A DNA stretch of 50,334 nucleotides from Candidatus Obscuribacterales bacterium (GTDB lineage: Bacteria > Cyanobacteriota > Vampirovibrionia > Obscuribacterales > Obscuribacteraceae), in NCBI GenBank assembly GCA_019745415.1, contig JAIETF010000098.1, forward strand, positions 1 to 50,334, written 5' to 3'. This document shows, piece after piece, positions 1 to 8,720 of the stretch (position 1 is the first letter of the stretch; every line of letters begins with the position of its first letter). A program made the translations under genes and the position numbers. The notes under the pieces are model-generated. The model ran no database searches and was not told the origin of the DNA. It was given only the letters and a program-made list of their open reading frames with translations.

Positions 1-335
1 TCCATGCCTTGTTCGGCAGTCTTGGCTTGTTTGCTTCCTTTGAAAGACTTTGTGACAATCTCATAGGTCTGATAAGCCTGCGAGTATTGTTTCAGTGCCA
101 TAAATGTATGGGCGCTGTACAAATAGACGTCGGGGCTCTTATTACCTTCCTGTACTGACTTGCGGAAATGCGCCTCTGCCGCTTTATAGTCTTTTTTCTG
201 GTAAGCTTCTACTCCAGCTTTATACTCTTTTTGCCCGGGCTGACCGATGGTTGCCTTTTCCGGCTCGGAATTGGCGCCGAGCGGCGTTATACTAACCAGG
301 GCGGCTGTCAGCAGAAACAAGAGTGGCTTTTTCAA
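1..335 (-). CDS. TPR-type exported protein, C-terminus cut off by the window edge
   Basis: Reading from a TTG codon at 335 gives a signal-peptide-like N-terminus (KKPLLFLLTAALVSITPL, then GANSEP) followed by a helical stretch typical of tetratricopeptide repeats (YKAGVEAYQKKDYKAAEAHF, then YLYSAHTFMALKQYSQAYQ). About 111 codons are visible and the frame is still open at base 1, so the rest lies outside the window. The start is TTG because no ATG or GTG lies between it and the in-frame stop at 363-365, and an AGG sits about 8 bases upstream. A role as a periplasmic scaffold is inference only. It diverges from arfB, with about 35 bases between the two starts. Confidence 0.7.
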   Translation of the reverse strand, partial: MKKPLLFLLTAALVSITPLGANSEPEKATIGQPGQKEYKAGVEAYQKKDYKAAEAHFRKSVQEGNKSPDVYLYSAHTFMALKQYSQAYQTYEIVTKSFKGSKQAKTAEQGM

Positions 336-370
336 CTTAATTACCTGTATAAACCAAATAATCTATACCC

Positions 371-799
371 ATGAATCGAATCTATATTAACGAAAAAGTT
401 GCCCTCGATGCCGCCGAGCTCTCTTTTACTTTCGCCAGAAGCGGAGGGCCGGGCGGGCAGAACGTCAACAAAGTTTGCAGTAAGGCTGTTTTGCGTTGGT
501 ATCCGGCAGCAAGCAGTCTGCCCTATGATGTTAAGGCTCGATTTCTCAGTCGCTATGCATCGAGGCTCACCACTGGCGGTGAAATGGTTATCGCCTCGCA
601 GCGTTTTGCCAGCCAGGGCTCAAATCAGCAAGACTGCATAGATAAGTTGCGCGAGCTGATTTTGGCTGTATCAGAGCCGCCTCTGCCTCGCCGGGCTACT
701 CGACCCACCTATTCTTCGGTGCAGGACCGGTTGCAGTCTAAGGGCAAGACTTCTTCTAAGAAACAAAATAGGTCAAAGCGCATTAACTTAGATGATTGA
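371..799 (+). CDS. arfB: Peptidyl-tRNA hydrolase ArfB (YaeJ/ICT1-type ribosome rescue factor)
   Basis: A 142-residue protein with the release-factor catalytic loop: GGQ at residues 28-30 inside RSGGPGGQNVNK. The domain is class I release factor-like without the codon-recognition domains, and the C-terminus is a basic tail (KGKTSSKKQNRSKR, about residues 122-137). In characterised ArfB proteins that tail enters the empty mRNA channel of a stalled ribosome while GGQ hydrolyses the peptidyl-tRNA. Length is right for the family (about 140). The ATG at 371 has no clear Shine-Dalgarno sequence. It stands alone, converging on the L,D-transpeptidase gene with a 2-base gap between stop codons. Confidence 0.93.
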   Translation: MNRIYINEKVALDAAELSFTFARSGGPGGQNVNKVCSKAVLRWYPAASSLPYDVKARFLSRYASRLTTGGEMVIASQRFASQGSNQQDCIDKLRELILAVSEPPLPRRATRPTYSSVQDRLQSKGKTSSKKQNRSKRINLDD

Positions 800-801
800 T
801 T

Positions 802-1638
802 TTATTCGATTTTAGATAGTTCGTTTTTTATAGAGCGATATAGTTCGGGCAGCCAGTCAGGCTTTACTTGCGCCTGCTTTAGTGCCGCTTCAAAAGCCCC
901 TGGTGCTCTTAGGTCGCAAGGGGCGATGATGAGCTTGGTTCTCTCTGGTCTGACTTTGTAGGTCAAGAGAAAAAGTTCTTCGATGGCTGGATTGCCCATA
1001 GCCAGGCATCCAGAAGAATAGCGAGAGCCATGGATGAGTATGTCTGAACCAAGATTCTTAGCTCGTTTCTTGTCGGTTTTCGCCTTTTGTTTATCGAAAC
1101 TATTGGGATAGTCGACCATGAGAGCCATATAGGCCTGCACATCTGTGCGAAAGCCGATAATTTTATAGATGCCTTCCGGAATTTGTTTGTCGCCTTCCTG
1201 CAGTTTGGGACCGCTTACACCGCTGACGCCGACTATTTCATAAGTCTTGAAAGGAACCAATTTGCCCTTTGCCTTGATATAGACTGTCATTTTTCTGTCG
1301 TTCTTGGTGGCCAGCATGAGCAAATTGTCTGGCGGATAACTCAGTCCGGCTTTAGTAAAGTCGTCTTGTAGGCGCTTGCCTATTTTCTTTTCTAAGGCTT
1401 GAACCGCACTGCGTGGTGATTGAAAACGTCTTTCAATATAGGTCTGCCGATCACTAGGATCGTCATAAATGCTTAGTTGTTCGTTTGGTTTGCTCTGGCT
1501 TTTCGCTTGCGAAGCCGGTGCGATGCCGAGCAGACTTGATAGCGCCAGCAGACTGGCTAGGCAATTTAGATTGAATATAGTCTTAGCGGTGCTTATCACT
1601 TTTACAGATGGCGTCGGAGATTGCAGATTATATTGCAT
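802..1638 (-). CDS. L,D-transpeptidase (YkuD/YafK-like), exported
   Basis: A 278-residue protein. Residues 15-45 form a hydrophobic signal or anchor segment ending near ASQAKS. The YkuD catalytic motif is visible at residues 203-216: IHG (His203), then SSGCLAMGN with the nucleophile Cys211. The spacing and the SxGCxAM form resemble the YafK/murein L,D-transpeptidase branch. Such enzymes make or cut 3-3 peptidoglycan cross-links or attach proteins to murein in the periplasm. The exact reaction cannot be read from the sequence. It diverges from the small gene at 1726. I see no truncation. Confidence 0.85.
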   Translation of the reverse strand: MQYNLQSPTPSVKVISTAKTIFNLNCLASLLALSSLLGIAPASQAKSQSKPNEQLSIYDDPSDRQTYIERRFQSPRSAVQALEKKIGKRLQDDFTKAGLSYPPDNLLMLATKNDRKMTVYIKAKGKLVPFKTYEIVGVSGVSGPKLQEGDKQIPEGIYKIIGFRTDVQAYMALMVDYPNSFDKQKAKTDKKRAKNLGSDILIHGSRYSSGCLAMGNPAIEELFLLTYKVRPERTKLIIAPCDLRAPGAFEAALKQAQVKPDWLPELYRSIKNELSKIE

Positions 1639-1725
1639 TTCACGTTGATTTCATGCTCTCTTCACTTGGTCTTCACAGAGCTTGCTTATAGTGTAATTGT
1701 GGGGATGCGAAAGGGGACCTGTCCC

Positions 1726-1995
1726 ATGCAAGATTATTCTCTCTTTGAGACTGCTAATTTCAATCATTTTCTCGAACTGGTAAGGGGTATGAAAGAGGCT
1801 GCTTCGGCGGGGCATTTCGGCGCCGTGCAAGCCGGTTATCGGCAGGCGCTCTACGAGAGTCGAGAGTACTTTAGCGGCAGTTTAGCCCCGCGTGCTATTT
1901 CTTATTTTTCGCTGGCAGAATTTTATAGAAATAAAGGCGACGAGCCCGGGTTCAATCGAGTTAAGTCACTCTTGCAAGACCTGCTATACGTTTGA
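1726..1995 (+). CDS. Small protein of unknown function, TPR-like helical
   Basis: An 89-residue reading frame from ATG 1726 (MQDYSLFETANF). An earlier in-frame ATG lies at 1705 and the frame is open back to 1621, inside the divergent L,D-transpeptidase gene. I prefer 1726 because AAGGGG (1711-1716) is about 10 bases upstream. The protein is alpha-helical in character (HFGAVQAGYRQALYES, then ISYFSLAEFYRNKGDEPGF), like one and a half TPR units. No signal peptide is visible. A perfect 5-bp inverted repeat, GGGAC-CT-GTCCC at 1714-1725, directly precedes the start codon and could mask the ribosome site. Function unknown. Confidence 0.55.
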   Translation: MQDYSLFETANFNHFLELVRGMKEAASAGHFGAVQAGYRQALYESREYFSGSLAPRAISYFSLAEFYRNKGDEPGFNRVKSLLQDLLYV

Positions 1996-2008
1996 CTAGC
2001 CTTGAATT

Positions 2009-4309
2009 TTACTTTACGACCAGATCGACTGCTTTGTTGTTTAACTCCCCACAGATAGAAACTTGTTTAAACATAGGCGGCAAGCTGTCTCTAACCATAA
2101 GTTCACCTCTGCTTGCTTGCAAATCTAAGAGCACGGTCATGGTCTGATACAGCGCACCGACACACCAGAGCTGCGGCACGCACGAGACCGCATAGGGTTT
2201 TGGTCGCTTGCCATCTTTTTTGTAGCCGCAGAATAGTTCTGGCAATCTTTTGTCTTCGCTCTGTGCTGCCAGCAAAAGTAAGTCGCAAGCAATCTTTTTT
2301 GCTTCCTCGTGGAAGCCGCGTTTGCGCATGCCCTCGATGATCATGGCGTTGTCGTGGGGCCAGACCGAACCATTATGGTAGCTCTCCGGGTCGTATCTGC
2401 TTTCGCCTTGACTCAATGTTCTTATTCCAAAGCCGCTGTACATGCCCTCTTGCATTAAGCGGTCGCAGATTGTTCGGGCTTGTTTGGGGGTGATAATTTC
2501 ACTGACCAAAAGGTGTCCGGCATTAGAAGATGTGACTTGGCAAGGCTTACCTGCGCCGTCTATAGCAAGGGCTGGAAAGTCGCTATTTTCTGGGAAGAAT
2601 GCCTTTTGAAAATGTTCTTTCAAGCGCGCCCCTTTCGCTTTCAGCTTTTCGGCCTCGCCGGTTTTGCCGCTCAGCTCTTTAAATTGGGCGGCGGCCAACC
2701 AGGCATCATATAGATAGCCTTGCACTTCGCAAATGGCAATCGGCCCGGCTGCTAATTTGCCGTCTTTGTGCATGACCGAATCGCCTGAATCTTTCCAGGC
2801 TTGATTGGTAAGAGCTGCTTTTCCTTCTTTATCGCCATAGTAAAGAAAGTCGTCCTTTGTTTCTTTCTCTAGATAAGAGATGGCCAGGTCGATATTTTCA
2901 TCTAGATCGGCAAGAATCTTGGTGTCGCCTGTGGTGTCTATATACTGCTTAATCAAGACGAGCCATAGTGGAGTGGCATCGGCGCTGCCGTAATAAGGGG
3001 TGAATGGAATTTCTTTCATTCTAGCCATTTCGCCGTCGCGCAATTCATGCATAATCTTGCCCGGTGCTTCTTCGACTGTTTTGTTGAGGTGGCGACCCTG
3101 GTAGGCAGCCAGAAATTGAATTATCTCTTTGGCAAATTGGGGGGCATAGGGCATGAGCATGCGCCCCAAAATGAGCTGGTCCCTGCCGAATGGAACGGCA
3201 TACCAGGGCAGCCCGGCGGCAAAGGCACCGCCTTTATGCTTATCTGTATCTATGTCGAGATGCAAGAGAAAGAGATCTCTTTCGGCTTGGGCAAAGGCTT
3301 GATTCACTTCGGGCAGATCTGTGCGCACCTTCAATAGACCCTTGGTGAAGGCTGCAAAGTCGGCATCGGCTTGCTTAAGCGCTTCTTCAAAGCTCACTTT
3401 TTTATGATTGGTGAGGTCGGGAACATAGGCCAGCTCTACTATTCCATCTTGCTTTTGGTAAGCTGCTTCAGTTGCTGCTTTATCTGCTGAGTTTTGCGCG
3501 GGGGCAAGAGTGAGCGAAAATTCGCTTGCCAGTTCGCCACCTTTATTGTCAGTAGTCGAATCGGGTGAGGTTAGAAGTAGGCTTGTGCTCAAGGCTTTAC
3601 CGTCTAAACCTTTATAGACTGCGGTCATCGCTTTGGTATCTACGGTGCCCCGTGCTTTACGTTTCTGCCCCCTTACCTCAAACATATCTTTGAAGTCGGC
3701 AAGGGCTCGACAGCTAACTTTGATTTTGACTTCTTTGTCTTTAAGTGTATTGGTAAATGTCAGTCTCTCGAAGAGTCCACCTATGACGAGCAATTCTCTC
3801 TTTAGTTTGACTTTACCGTCATAGATAAAGACAGCCTTATAACCGGCTGTGGTATCAGCACTTTCTAGTTTGAGCGGTAGTTTGACGCCGCTCGTCAAGC
3901 TCATTGTTTCGGCTGTGAGATAACGAGTGTCACCTTTATATAGACCATATGGGGTTTCTTCGTTATCTTTACCCATAAAGCCGTCGGGGGCGAGCACTAC
4001 AAAAAAGGAGCCGTTCTTGAGAATCAATCTTTGCTTCTTTAGAGATTCTTCTGTGTCTTTCGAGACTTGGGAACTTTCAGATTTGTCTGAATTTTTTGCT
4101 GCTTTAGAGCTTTTTTGATACTTGCTTTCTTGGGTTTCATTGGCTTCTGAAGCGGCTGCCTCAGACCATACTAGGGCTTTAAAAGAAACTGTCTGGGTCA
4201 AGGTAAGAAGCAGTAGCAGGACTAGTGCTTTAGTGAAGGGCTTGATAGATTGAGGGGCATACTTTGTGTTTCTTGCTCTTCCCTCTGCTCTTAGGTTCTC
4301 TTTAGCCAT
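2009..4309 (-). CDS. Exported glycogen-debranching-type glycoside hydrolase (six-hairpin fold)
   Basis: A 766-residue protein. A hydrophobic segment at about residues 28-45 (ALVLLLLLTLTQTV) is a signal or anchor, followed by a charged Ser/Lys/Glu linker. An N-terminal glycogen-debranching-type domain starts near residue 97 (NGSFFVVLAPDG, GLYKGDTRYL). The catalytic (alpha/alpha)6 domain follows, with GLPWYAVPFGRDQLI, then WKDSGDSVMHKDG and ESYHNGSVWPHDNAMI, all typical of amylo-alpha-1,6-glucosidase relatives. Cytosolic glycogen debranching enzymes lack a signal sequence, so this one more likely trims external or periplasmic glucan. It starts 1 base after the stop of the upstream TPR gene, so the two are probably translationally coupled. 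The substrate is inference. Confidence 0.8.
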   Translation of the reverse strand: MAKENLRAEGRARNTKYAPQSIKPFTKALVLLLLLTLTQTVSFKALVWSEAAASEANETQESKYQKSSKAAKNSDKSESSQVSKDTEESLKKQRLILKNGSFFVVLAPDGFMGKDNEETPYGLYKGDTRYLTAETMSLTSGVKLPLKLESADTTAGYKAVFIYDGKVKLKRELLVIGGLFERLTFTNTLKDKEVKIKVSCRALADFKDMFEVRGQKRKARGTVDTKAMTAVYKGLDGKALSTSLLLTSPDSTTDNKGGELASEFSLTLAPAQNSADKAATEAAYQKQDGIVELAYVPDLTNHKKVSFEEALKQADADFAAFTKGLLKVRTDLPEVNQAFAQAERDLFLLHLDIDTDKHKGGAFAAGLPWYAVPFGRDQLILGRMLMPYAPQFAKEIIQFLAAYQGRHLNKTVEEAPGKIMHELRDGEMARMKEIPFTPYYGSADATPLWLVLIKQYIDTTGDTKILADLDENIDLAISYLEKETKDDFLYYGDKEGKAALTNQAWKDSGDSVMHKDGKLAAGPIAICEVQGYLYDAWLAAAQFKELSGKTGEAEKLKAKGARLKEHFQKAFFPENSDFPALAIDGAGKPCQVTSSNAGHLLVSEIITPKQARTICDRLMQEGMYSGFGIRTLSQGESRYDPESYHNGSVWPHDNAMIIEGMRKRGFHEEAKKIACDLLLLAAQSEDKRLPELFCGYKKDGKRPKPYAVSCVPQLWCVGALYQTMTVLLDLQASRGELMVRDSLPPMFKQVSICGELNNKAVDLVVK

Positions 4310-4310
4310 T

Positions 4311-5462
4311 TTATTGCAGCTTTAGTTCGCTCAGTACTTCGCTTATTAGTTCACCATCTTCGGCGAAGGCTTTGAAGAGTTCTTTCTCCAGCACTGCCGC
4401 CATCCACTTTGTGGCGGGCGCCTCCCACAGATAGCCGTTATCGAGCACGTAAGCGATGGCTTCGTTTTCGTCTCCGATGCCCATTGTCTCTGGTCTTTCA
4501 TCGGGCATTTCGATGATGTCTGAAAGAAAAATTGGTACATGGGGATTACGTTTGAAGGCGCGCAGCAGTGCCTCGTCGGCTTGACGGGTGCCACCGTCTC
4601 TGGTGAAGAGCCAGAGAGCCCTGGTATAGAGCAAAAATGCATGACTCTCACTGCCGTATTTACGCAATAGCTCTTCCAGCTCGACGTAGCGTCCGGCTTC
4701 AAATAGTGCCGGTGCCAAAAGATAGCGTATGCCTTGATTGTCATCTGGGTTGAGTGTCATCAGCTTGTCATAGATTTCGATGGCTTCTTCCAGCTCATCT
4801 TCCCATCTCAGATTGCGAGCCAGCTCCGCCAAGCAGATCATGATCGGTCTGGTCTCTAAGGCCTTCCAAAACTCACCTTGATATTTACTTTCCCAGTCTT
4901 TACCGATTTCTTTGCGGGCTGCCTTTACCGCTTTCTGGCAGTGTTCGACTTTTTTCTCGTATTTTTTTGTGGTGGTTGATTTGCCCAGATAATATCGCCA
5001 GGTCTTTTCTTCTTTTTCGTCTTTTTTGATGGGGCGAATCGGCACCGCTTTGGCCGCTGGTTCTGCGGCGCCTTCGACTAGGTCATCTACAGTCATGGCT
5101 TTTAACGCAGTGAGACTGGCTTTTCCTTTTTGCTTATCATTGCGCTTTTCTTGGTCTGTTTGCAGACCTATTGCTTTGACCGACTCCAAATCTAAGTCCA
5201 ACTCGACTGCCTTAGTTTCTGATTTTTCGGCTTGTTTTTCTAGTCCGGCATTTCTTTGGGCTTGGGCAAGCGCCTTTAGGCAATAGAATGTTATTTCAGC
5301 CAAGTTGGCTTCTTTCGCCGTTTCTACTGCTTCTTCTAGAACCTGAATCGCCTTTTTATACTTGCGATTTTCCATGAAGTCTTGGGCTTTTGCCAGATTG
5401 GCAGTGCATTTTGTGGCGGCTTTGGCGATTTCTTCAGGATTTAGTAATTCTTTCTTAGCCAT
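4311..5462 (-). CDS. TPR-repeat cytosolic protein of unknown function
   Basis: A 383-residue, Lys/Glu-rich protein without signal peptide. Residues 15-95 form TPR-like helices (AQDFMENRKYKKAIQVLEEA). A lysine-rich linker (about 100-170) leads to further helical repeats (ELEEAIEIYDKLMTLNPDD at about 224, a classic TPR second helix). It lies directly upstream of the exported debranching-type glycosidase, with 1 base between stop and start, so the two are probably one transcript. TPR proteins act as protein-binding scaffolds; the partner is unknown. The Lys/Glu-rich composition of the linker could also form a coiled coil. Confidence 0.75.
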   Translation of the reverse strand: MAKKELLNPEEIAKAATKCTANLAKAQDFMENRKYKKAIQVLEEAVETAKEANLAEITFYCLKALAQAQRNAGLEKQAEKSETKAVELDLDLESVKAIGLQTDQEKRNDKQKGKASLTALKAMTVDDLVEGAAEPAAKAVPIRPIKKDEKEEKTWRYYLGKSTTTKKYEKKVEHCQKAVKAARKEIGKDWESKYQGEFWKALETRPIMICLAELARNLRWEDELEEAIEIYDKLMTLNPDDNQGIRYLLAPALFEAGRYVELEELLRKYGSESHAFLLYTRALWLFTRDGGTRQADEALLRAFKRNPHVPIFLSDIIEMPDERPETMGIGDENEAIAYVLDNGYLWEAPATKWMAAVLEKELFKAFAEDGELISEVLSELKLQ

Positions 5463-5524
5463 ATAAATTGATTTTTGCTTTTACTGAGAGGTCTTTGTCT
5501 ATTTCGAGTTTTGCATCAAGCTCT

Positions 5525-6928
5525 TTATTTTAGTACTTCCAGACGAGCTTTTACCAGACTCTCTTCTTTAGATGAAAGCTTTGTGCCGATAGCCCGTTTG
5601 CCTCCGGCTAAAGCCAGTTTCTTATTTTTAGCGCTCAAACTGAGAGACTTTTCAAAAGCTTGTTTGGCTTCTATTTTCTGATTGAGCTTCTCAAGCAGCA
5701 AGCCCTTTTGCATATAAAGCGTAGCATCGTCGGGGCTAGCCCAAATCAGCTTGCCGATATCGGCCAAAGCTCGATTAGGTTTGCCCAGGGCAAGGTTTGC
5801 CTTCGATCTGCCTGTCACTGCTTCGAGATCTAGATTGTTAATTGTCCAGGCGATATCAAACATATGCAAGGCTTCAGCCGTTCTATTCAGTTGCAGCAGA
5901 ATATTACCCTTTAAGACACGGGCGGCATTTCGTTGCGGGTCTTGTGCTATTGATCGATCAAGATAGACAAGCGCTTCTTTTAGTTTGCCGCTTTCTTTTA
6001 GCTTGAGAGCGGCTTCATAGTTGTTATCGCTTTGCGTCAGTCTATTGGCTGCACTACTGCCGGTATCACTGAGAGATTGATCAATCGAAAACATGAAATG
6101 ATTTTCGGCAAAGTCATCACTCTGTAGAAAGCCTTTATTGAAATCTTGCAAAGCTTCTTTGTCCATGCCCTTGGCTTGATAAGCGCGTCCACGCGCCAAA
6201 TAAAGTAAAGAGGCATTGTTCGGCGACATCTTGATGCCGCTGGTGAAATCTTGAATGGCGTGGTCGTAGTCACCCAAAAGATAGTGCACCCGCCCTCGCA
6301 TAAAATCTACTCTAGGGCGTTTTCGTTCGTGGTTGATAAGAAAAGTGTAGTCTCTTATCGCCGCCTCATAGTTGAATGTCTGTACATTGCAAGTGGCGCG
6401 ATTGAAATAAGCTGCGTCGATTGGCTTGATGCTTAGAGCTTCAGTCAATTCTTGCACTGCCCGACCGGCTTCGCAAAGATCCATACTGGCGGTGCCTTTG
6501 AGCATCAAGAGGTTGGCCTTTTTATTTTTGTCCAGCTTGTCTGCGTTTTTGAGGGTTAACTCAAAGTCGCGGTTGGCTTCTTCAAACTTTCTAGACTTGA
6601 GATTGCTTATGCCGCGCATTTCGCGGGCGTCTATGTCGTTCGGATAGACTTGCAAAACTTCATCGGCAAGGGCTCTTGCCAGTTGCGGATTGGCGCTTGA
6701 AAGAAGAAGGCGCTTGGCTTCTTTTAGTTTTTTGACTTTAAAGTTGGGCTCATTTAAGTCTTTTAACTCTCTTGCTTCTTTTAACCCTCTTGATTCTTTC
6801 CAGTCTTTAGAATTGTTTGTGCGCTCGCTCGGTTCCTTGCCGCCACTCTGGCCCAGGACGGCGGGGCCTGGCAGGCTTGTAAGCCCCAGAACGATTGAGG
6901 CAGTAAGAGTGAAGAAAATTCTGCTCAT
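5525..6928 (-). CDS. Exported multi-TPR protein
   Basis: A 467-residue protein when started at ATG 6928 (MSRIFFTLTASIVLGLTSLP), which gives a clean signal peptide. The frame is open further upstream to 7078, but that extension overlaps the divergent secreted gene and lacks signal character. After a Lys/Glu/Asn-rich linker (residues 30-65) there are at least eight TPR-type helical pairs, for example ELTEALSIKPIDAAYFNRA, AIRDYTFLINHERK and AIQDFTSGIKMSPNNASL. The last helices reach the C-terminus (EESLVKARLEVLK). It is probably periplasmic or outer-membrane-associated. It lies 62 bases upstream of the 4311-5462 gene in the same direction, so a three-gene unit with the glycosidase is plausible. 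Confidence 0.8.
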   Translation of the reverse strand: MSRIFFTLTASIVLGLTSLPGPAVLGQSGGKEPSERTNNSKDWKESRGLKEARELKDLNEPNFKVKKLKEAKRLLLSSANPQLARALADEVLQVYPNDIDAREMRGISNLKSRKFEEANRDFELTLKNADKLDKNKKANLLMLKGTASMDLCEAGRAVQELTEALSIKPIDAAYFNRATCNVQTFNYEAAIRDYTFLINHERKRPRVDFMRGRVHYLLGDYDHAIQDFTSGIKMSPNNASLLYLARGRAYQAKGMDKEALQDFNKGFLQSDDFAENHFMFSIDQSLSDTGSSAANRLTQSDNNYEAALKLKESGKLKEALVYLDRSIAQDPQRNAARVLKGNILLQLNRTAEALHMFDIAWTINNLDLEAVTGRSKANLALGKPNRALADIGKLIWASPDDATLYMQKGLLLEKLNQKIEAKQAFEKSLSLSAKNKKLALAGGKRAIGTKLSSKEESLVKARLEVLK

Positions 6929-6989
6929 GCCGTGCACCGAAAGAGGCTCGAAGATGTGCAGTATACTAGAGATTTTGCCGGAGAGATTT

Positions 6990-7781
6990 ATGAATAGAAG
7001 CCAGTTTGTCATGCTTGCAGTGATGCTTTGCCAAGCTTTGCCGCCTTTGGCAAATGCCGATACGCTGGCTGGCTGCACTCAGGTTGGTGCCGGTCAAGTC
7101 ACAGGGCAAGCTACAGGTCAAGTCACCGGGCAAGGTGCCGGTCAAGTCACAGGGCAAGCTACAGGTCAAGTCACCGGGCAAGCTACAGATCAGGCCTCAG
7201 CCGACAAAGCCGCTTGGGAGTCACGTCGCCAGGCTCAGTTGGCTGAGACCCGCGCTCTGCACGAACTCAATCCTGATCCAATCAAGACATGCATGGCGGC
7301 GCAGCCGGCTCCCCCTGCCAAGAAGCGCGGTCCGGTGCGCAAAGTGATTAGAGCAGTCGGCAAAGAGTTGGCTTATGACAGTGTCAACTTCATGAAAGAC
7401 GCCATTTTTGTCTTCTCGGCTCAAGATATCGACCCTTATGCCGTCAAGAAGCCGACCAATAAACCTTACGAAGCCTTTGAACTGCGCATGACCGACGGCT
7501 CAACCGCCCAGGTGATTCAGTATCCCGACCGCAGTTCGATTTTGCAGGGCGGTTATATGGACGGCACCATCGTGGCCCCCTATTCGGGTGGTTTTGTTAT
7601 TGCCTACCCCAATGGCTCGCGGGCGCGTATGGTCAAAGAAGGTCAAGACATCAAAATCTTCAGACCCGATATGACCGTAACCACTTTCAAGAAAGGCATG
7701 TCTGGTCGATATGACGTGGTCAACGACAAGATGGGCTTTCTTGGCACAGCAGCCCCCGACAGCCAGTACGACGACAACTAA
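6990..7781 (+). CDS. Secreted protein with GQVTGQAT repeats, unknown function
   Basis: A 263-residue protein from ATG 6990, preceded by GGAGAG at 6980-6985. Residues 1-24 are a signal peptide (MLAVMLCQALPPLANA). Residues 33-66 are a low-complexity run of GQVTGQAT-type units encoded by two exact 48-bp repeats (7089-7136 and 7137-7184). The C-terminal half (residues 110-250) is ordered and beta-rich (AFELRMTDGSTAQVIQYPD, GGFVIAYPNGSRARMV), reminiscent of short beta repeats of secreted surface proteins, but I recognise no family. The reading frame is open further upstream, but the earlier starts lie inside the divergent TPR gene. Repeat number is likely to vary between strains. Confidence 0.75.
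   Translation: MNRSQFVMLAVMLCQALPPLANADTLAGCTQVGAGQVTGQATGQVTGQGAGQVTGQATGQVTGQATDQASADKAAWESRRQAQLAETRALHELNPDPIKTCMAAQPAPPAKKRGPVRKVIRAVGKELAYDSVNFMKDAIFVFSAQDIDPYAVKKPTNKPYEAFELRMTDGSTAQVIQYPDRSSILQGGYMDGTIVAPYSGGFVIAYPNGSRARMVKEGQDIKIFRPDMTVTTFKKGMSGRYDVVNDKMGFLGTAAPDSQYDDN
7089..7184 (+). repeat. Two tandem 48-bp repeats inside the secreted-protein gene
   Basis: The 48-bp unit starting GCCGGTCAAGTCACAGGGCA at 7089 recurs exactly at 7137. Each unit is itself made of four diverged 12-bp subunits encoding GQVT/GQAT/GQGA. The repeat keeps the reading frame, so copy-number changes alter only linker length. Confidence 0.9.
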
Positions 7782-7791
7782 TTATTAGATT

Positions 7792-7813
7792 AGTACTTAG
7801 CTAGAGAAGTACT
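7792..7813. terminator. Possible bidirectional terminator hairpin
   Basis: AGTACTT (7792-7798) and AAGTACT (7807-7813) form a 7-bp stem with an 8-base loop between the convergent stop codons of the repeat protein and htpX. The stem is AT-rich and the following T-run is short, so this is a weak call. Confidence 0.35.
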
Positions 7814-8707
7814 TTAGGCTTTCTTTAGGGCGGCGATTCTCTCTTCAAGAGGTGGGTGGCTGGCGAAGAGTTGTCCCAAAATGCCGCTTGGGCGGTTGGA
7901 TATCTTCATGGTGGCCAGAGCGCCCCTTTCTTGATAAGTGCGGTCATAGTTCATCGCCAGTCTCTCTAGGGCGCGGATCATATTGGTGCGTCCGGCTATC
8001 TGGGCGCTTCCGGCATCGGCTCTAAACTCTCTGTGTCTAGAGAACCAGTTGACCACGATGGCGCCGAGCAAGAGGAAAACTGTTTGCAGCACCGAGCTTA
8101 TGACAAAGTAGAGAATGCTGTTCCGTCCCTCTTCGTTGTTGCTGGGGCGGGTGGCGATGGCTGCGATCGCGCGAGAGAGAAAGATGGCAAAGGCGTTCAC
8201 TACACCTTGCAAGAGAGTCATGGTCACCATATCGCCGTTAGCAATGTGGCAGACTTCATGACCAATCACCCCTTCTATTTCTTCATCGCTCATTCTTTCC
8301 AAAAGGCCGCTTGATACTGCCACCAGTGCCATAGACTTGGTTGGTCCGGTGGCGAAGGCATTGATTTCATTGCTGCCGTAGATGCCTATTTCGGGCATGG
8401 TCTTAAGACCGGCCTTGCGGCTCAGAGTTTGCACCACATGCACCAGATTGCGCAGCCTCGGGTCGGCGACGTTTTCATCGATAAGCTGAACGCCATAGGT
8501 CCATTTGGCGATGGCTCGCGACATCCAGAGCGAAACCAGTGAGCCCACCATGCCGTAGATTAACGAGAATATGGCTAGACCGGTATAGTCAACACCATAT
8601 TGGGTCATATATTGACCAACTCCAAAGATGTGAAAGAAGATGGAGCAAGTCGTGATTACAAGGAAGTTTGTAAGCAGAAAAAGAAATACTCTTTTGACGA
8701 TTGCCAC
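7814..8707 (-). CDS. htpX: Membrane zinc metalloprotease HtpX
   Basis: M48-family integral-membrane protease that degrades misfolded membrane proteins. From the GTG at 8707 it is 297 residues, the usual HtpX length. Two N-terminal membrane helices (about 5-30 and 40-62) precede the zinc site HEVCH (His150, Glu151, His154), followed by two more helices (about 165-182 and 195-220). The third ligand lies in EFRADAGSAQIAG. I choose the GTG because GGAGGTGATC (read on the minus strand, 8711-8720), a complete anti-16S match, lies just upstream; the frame open to 8758 would read through this site. The neighbours do not suggest an operon. Confidence 0.93.
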   Translation of the reverse strand: MAIVKRVFLFLLTNFLVITTCSIFFHIFGVGQYMTQYGVDYTGLAIFSLIYGMVGSLVSLWMSRAIAKWTYGVQLIDENVADPRLRNLVHVVQTLSRKAGLKTMPEIGIYGSNEINAFATGPTKSMALVAVSSGLLERMSDEEIEGVIGHEVCHIANGDMVTMTLLQGVVNAFAIFLSRAIAAIATRPSNNEEGRNSILYFVISSVLQTVFLLLGAIVVNWFSRHREFRADAGSAQIAGRTNMIRALERLAMNYDRTYQERGALATMKISNRPSGILGQLFASHPPLEERIAALKKA

Positions 8708-8710
8708 GGT

Positions 8711-8720
8711 GATCACCTCC
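8711..8720 (-). promoter_or_regulatory. Unusually strong Shine-Dalgarno deciding the htpX start
   Basis: On the minus strand the ten bases GGAGGTGATC match the 16S rRNA 3' end completely. GGAGG ends eight bases before the GTG start at 8707, so this site fixes the start and should give strong translation in spite of the GTG. Confidence 0.8.
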
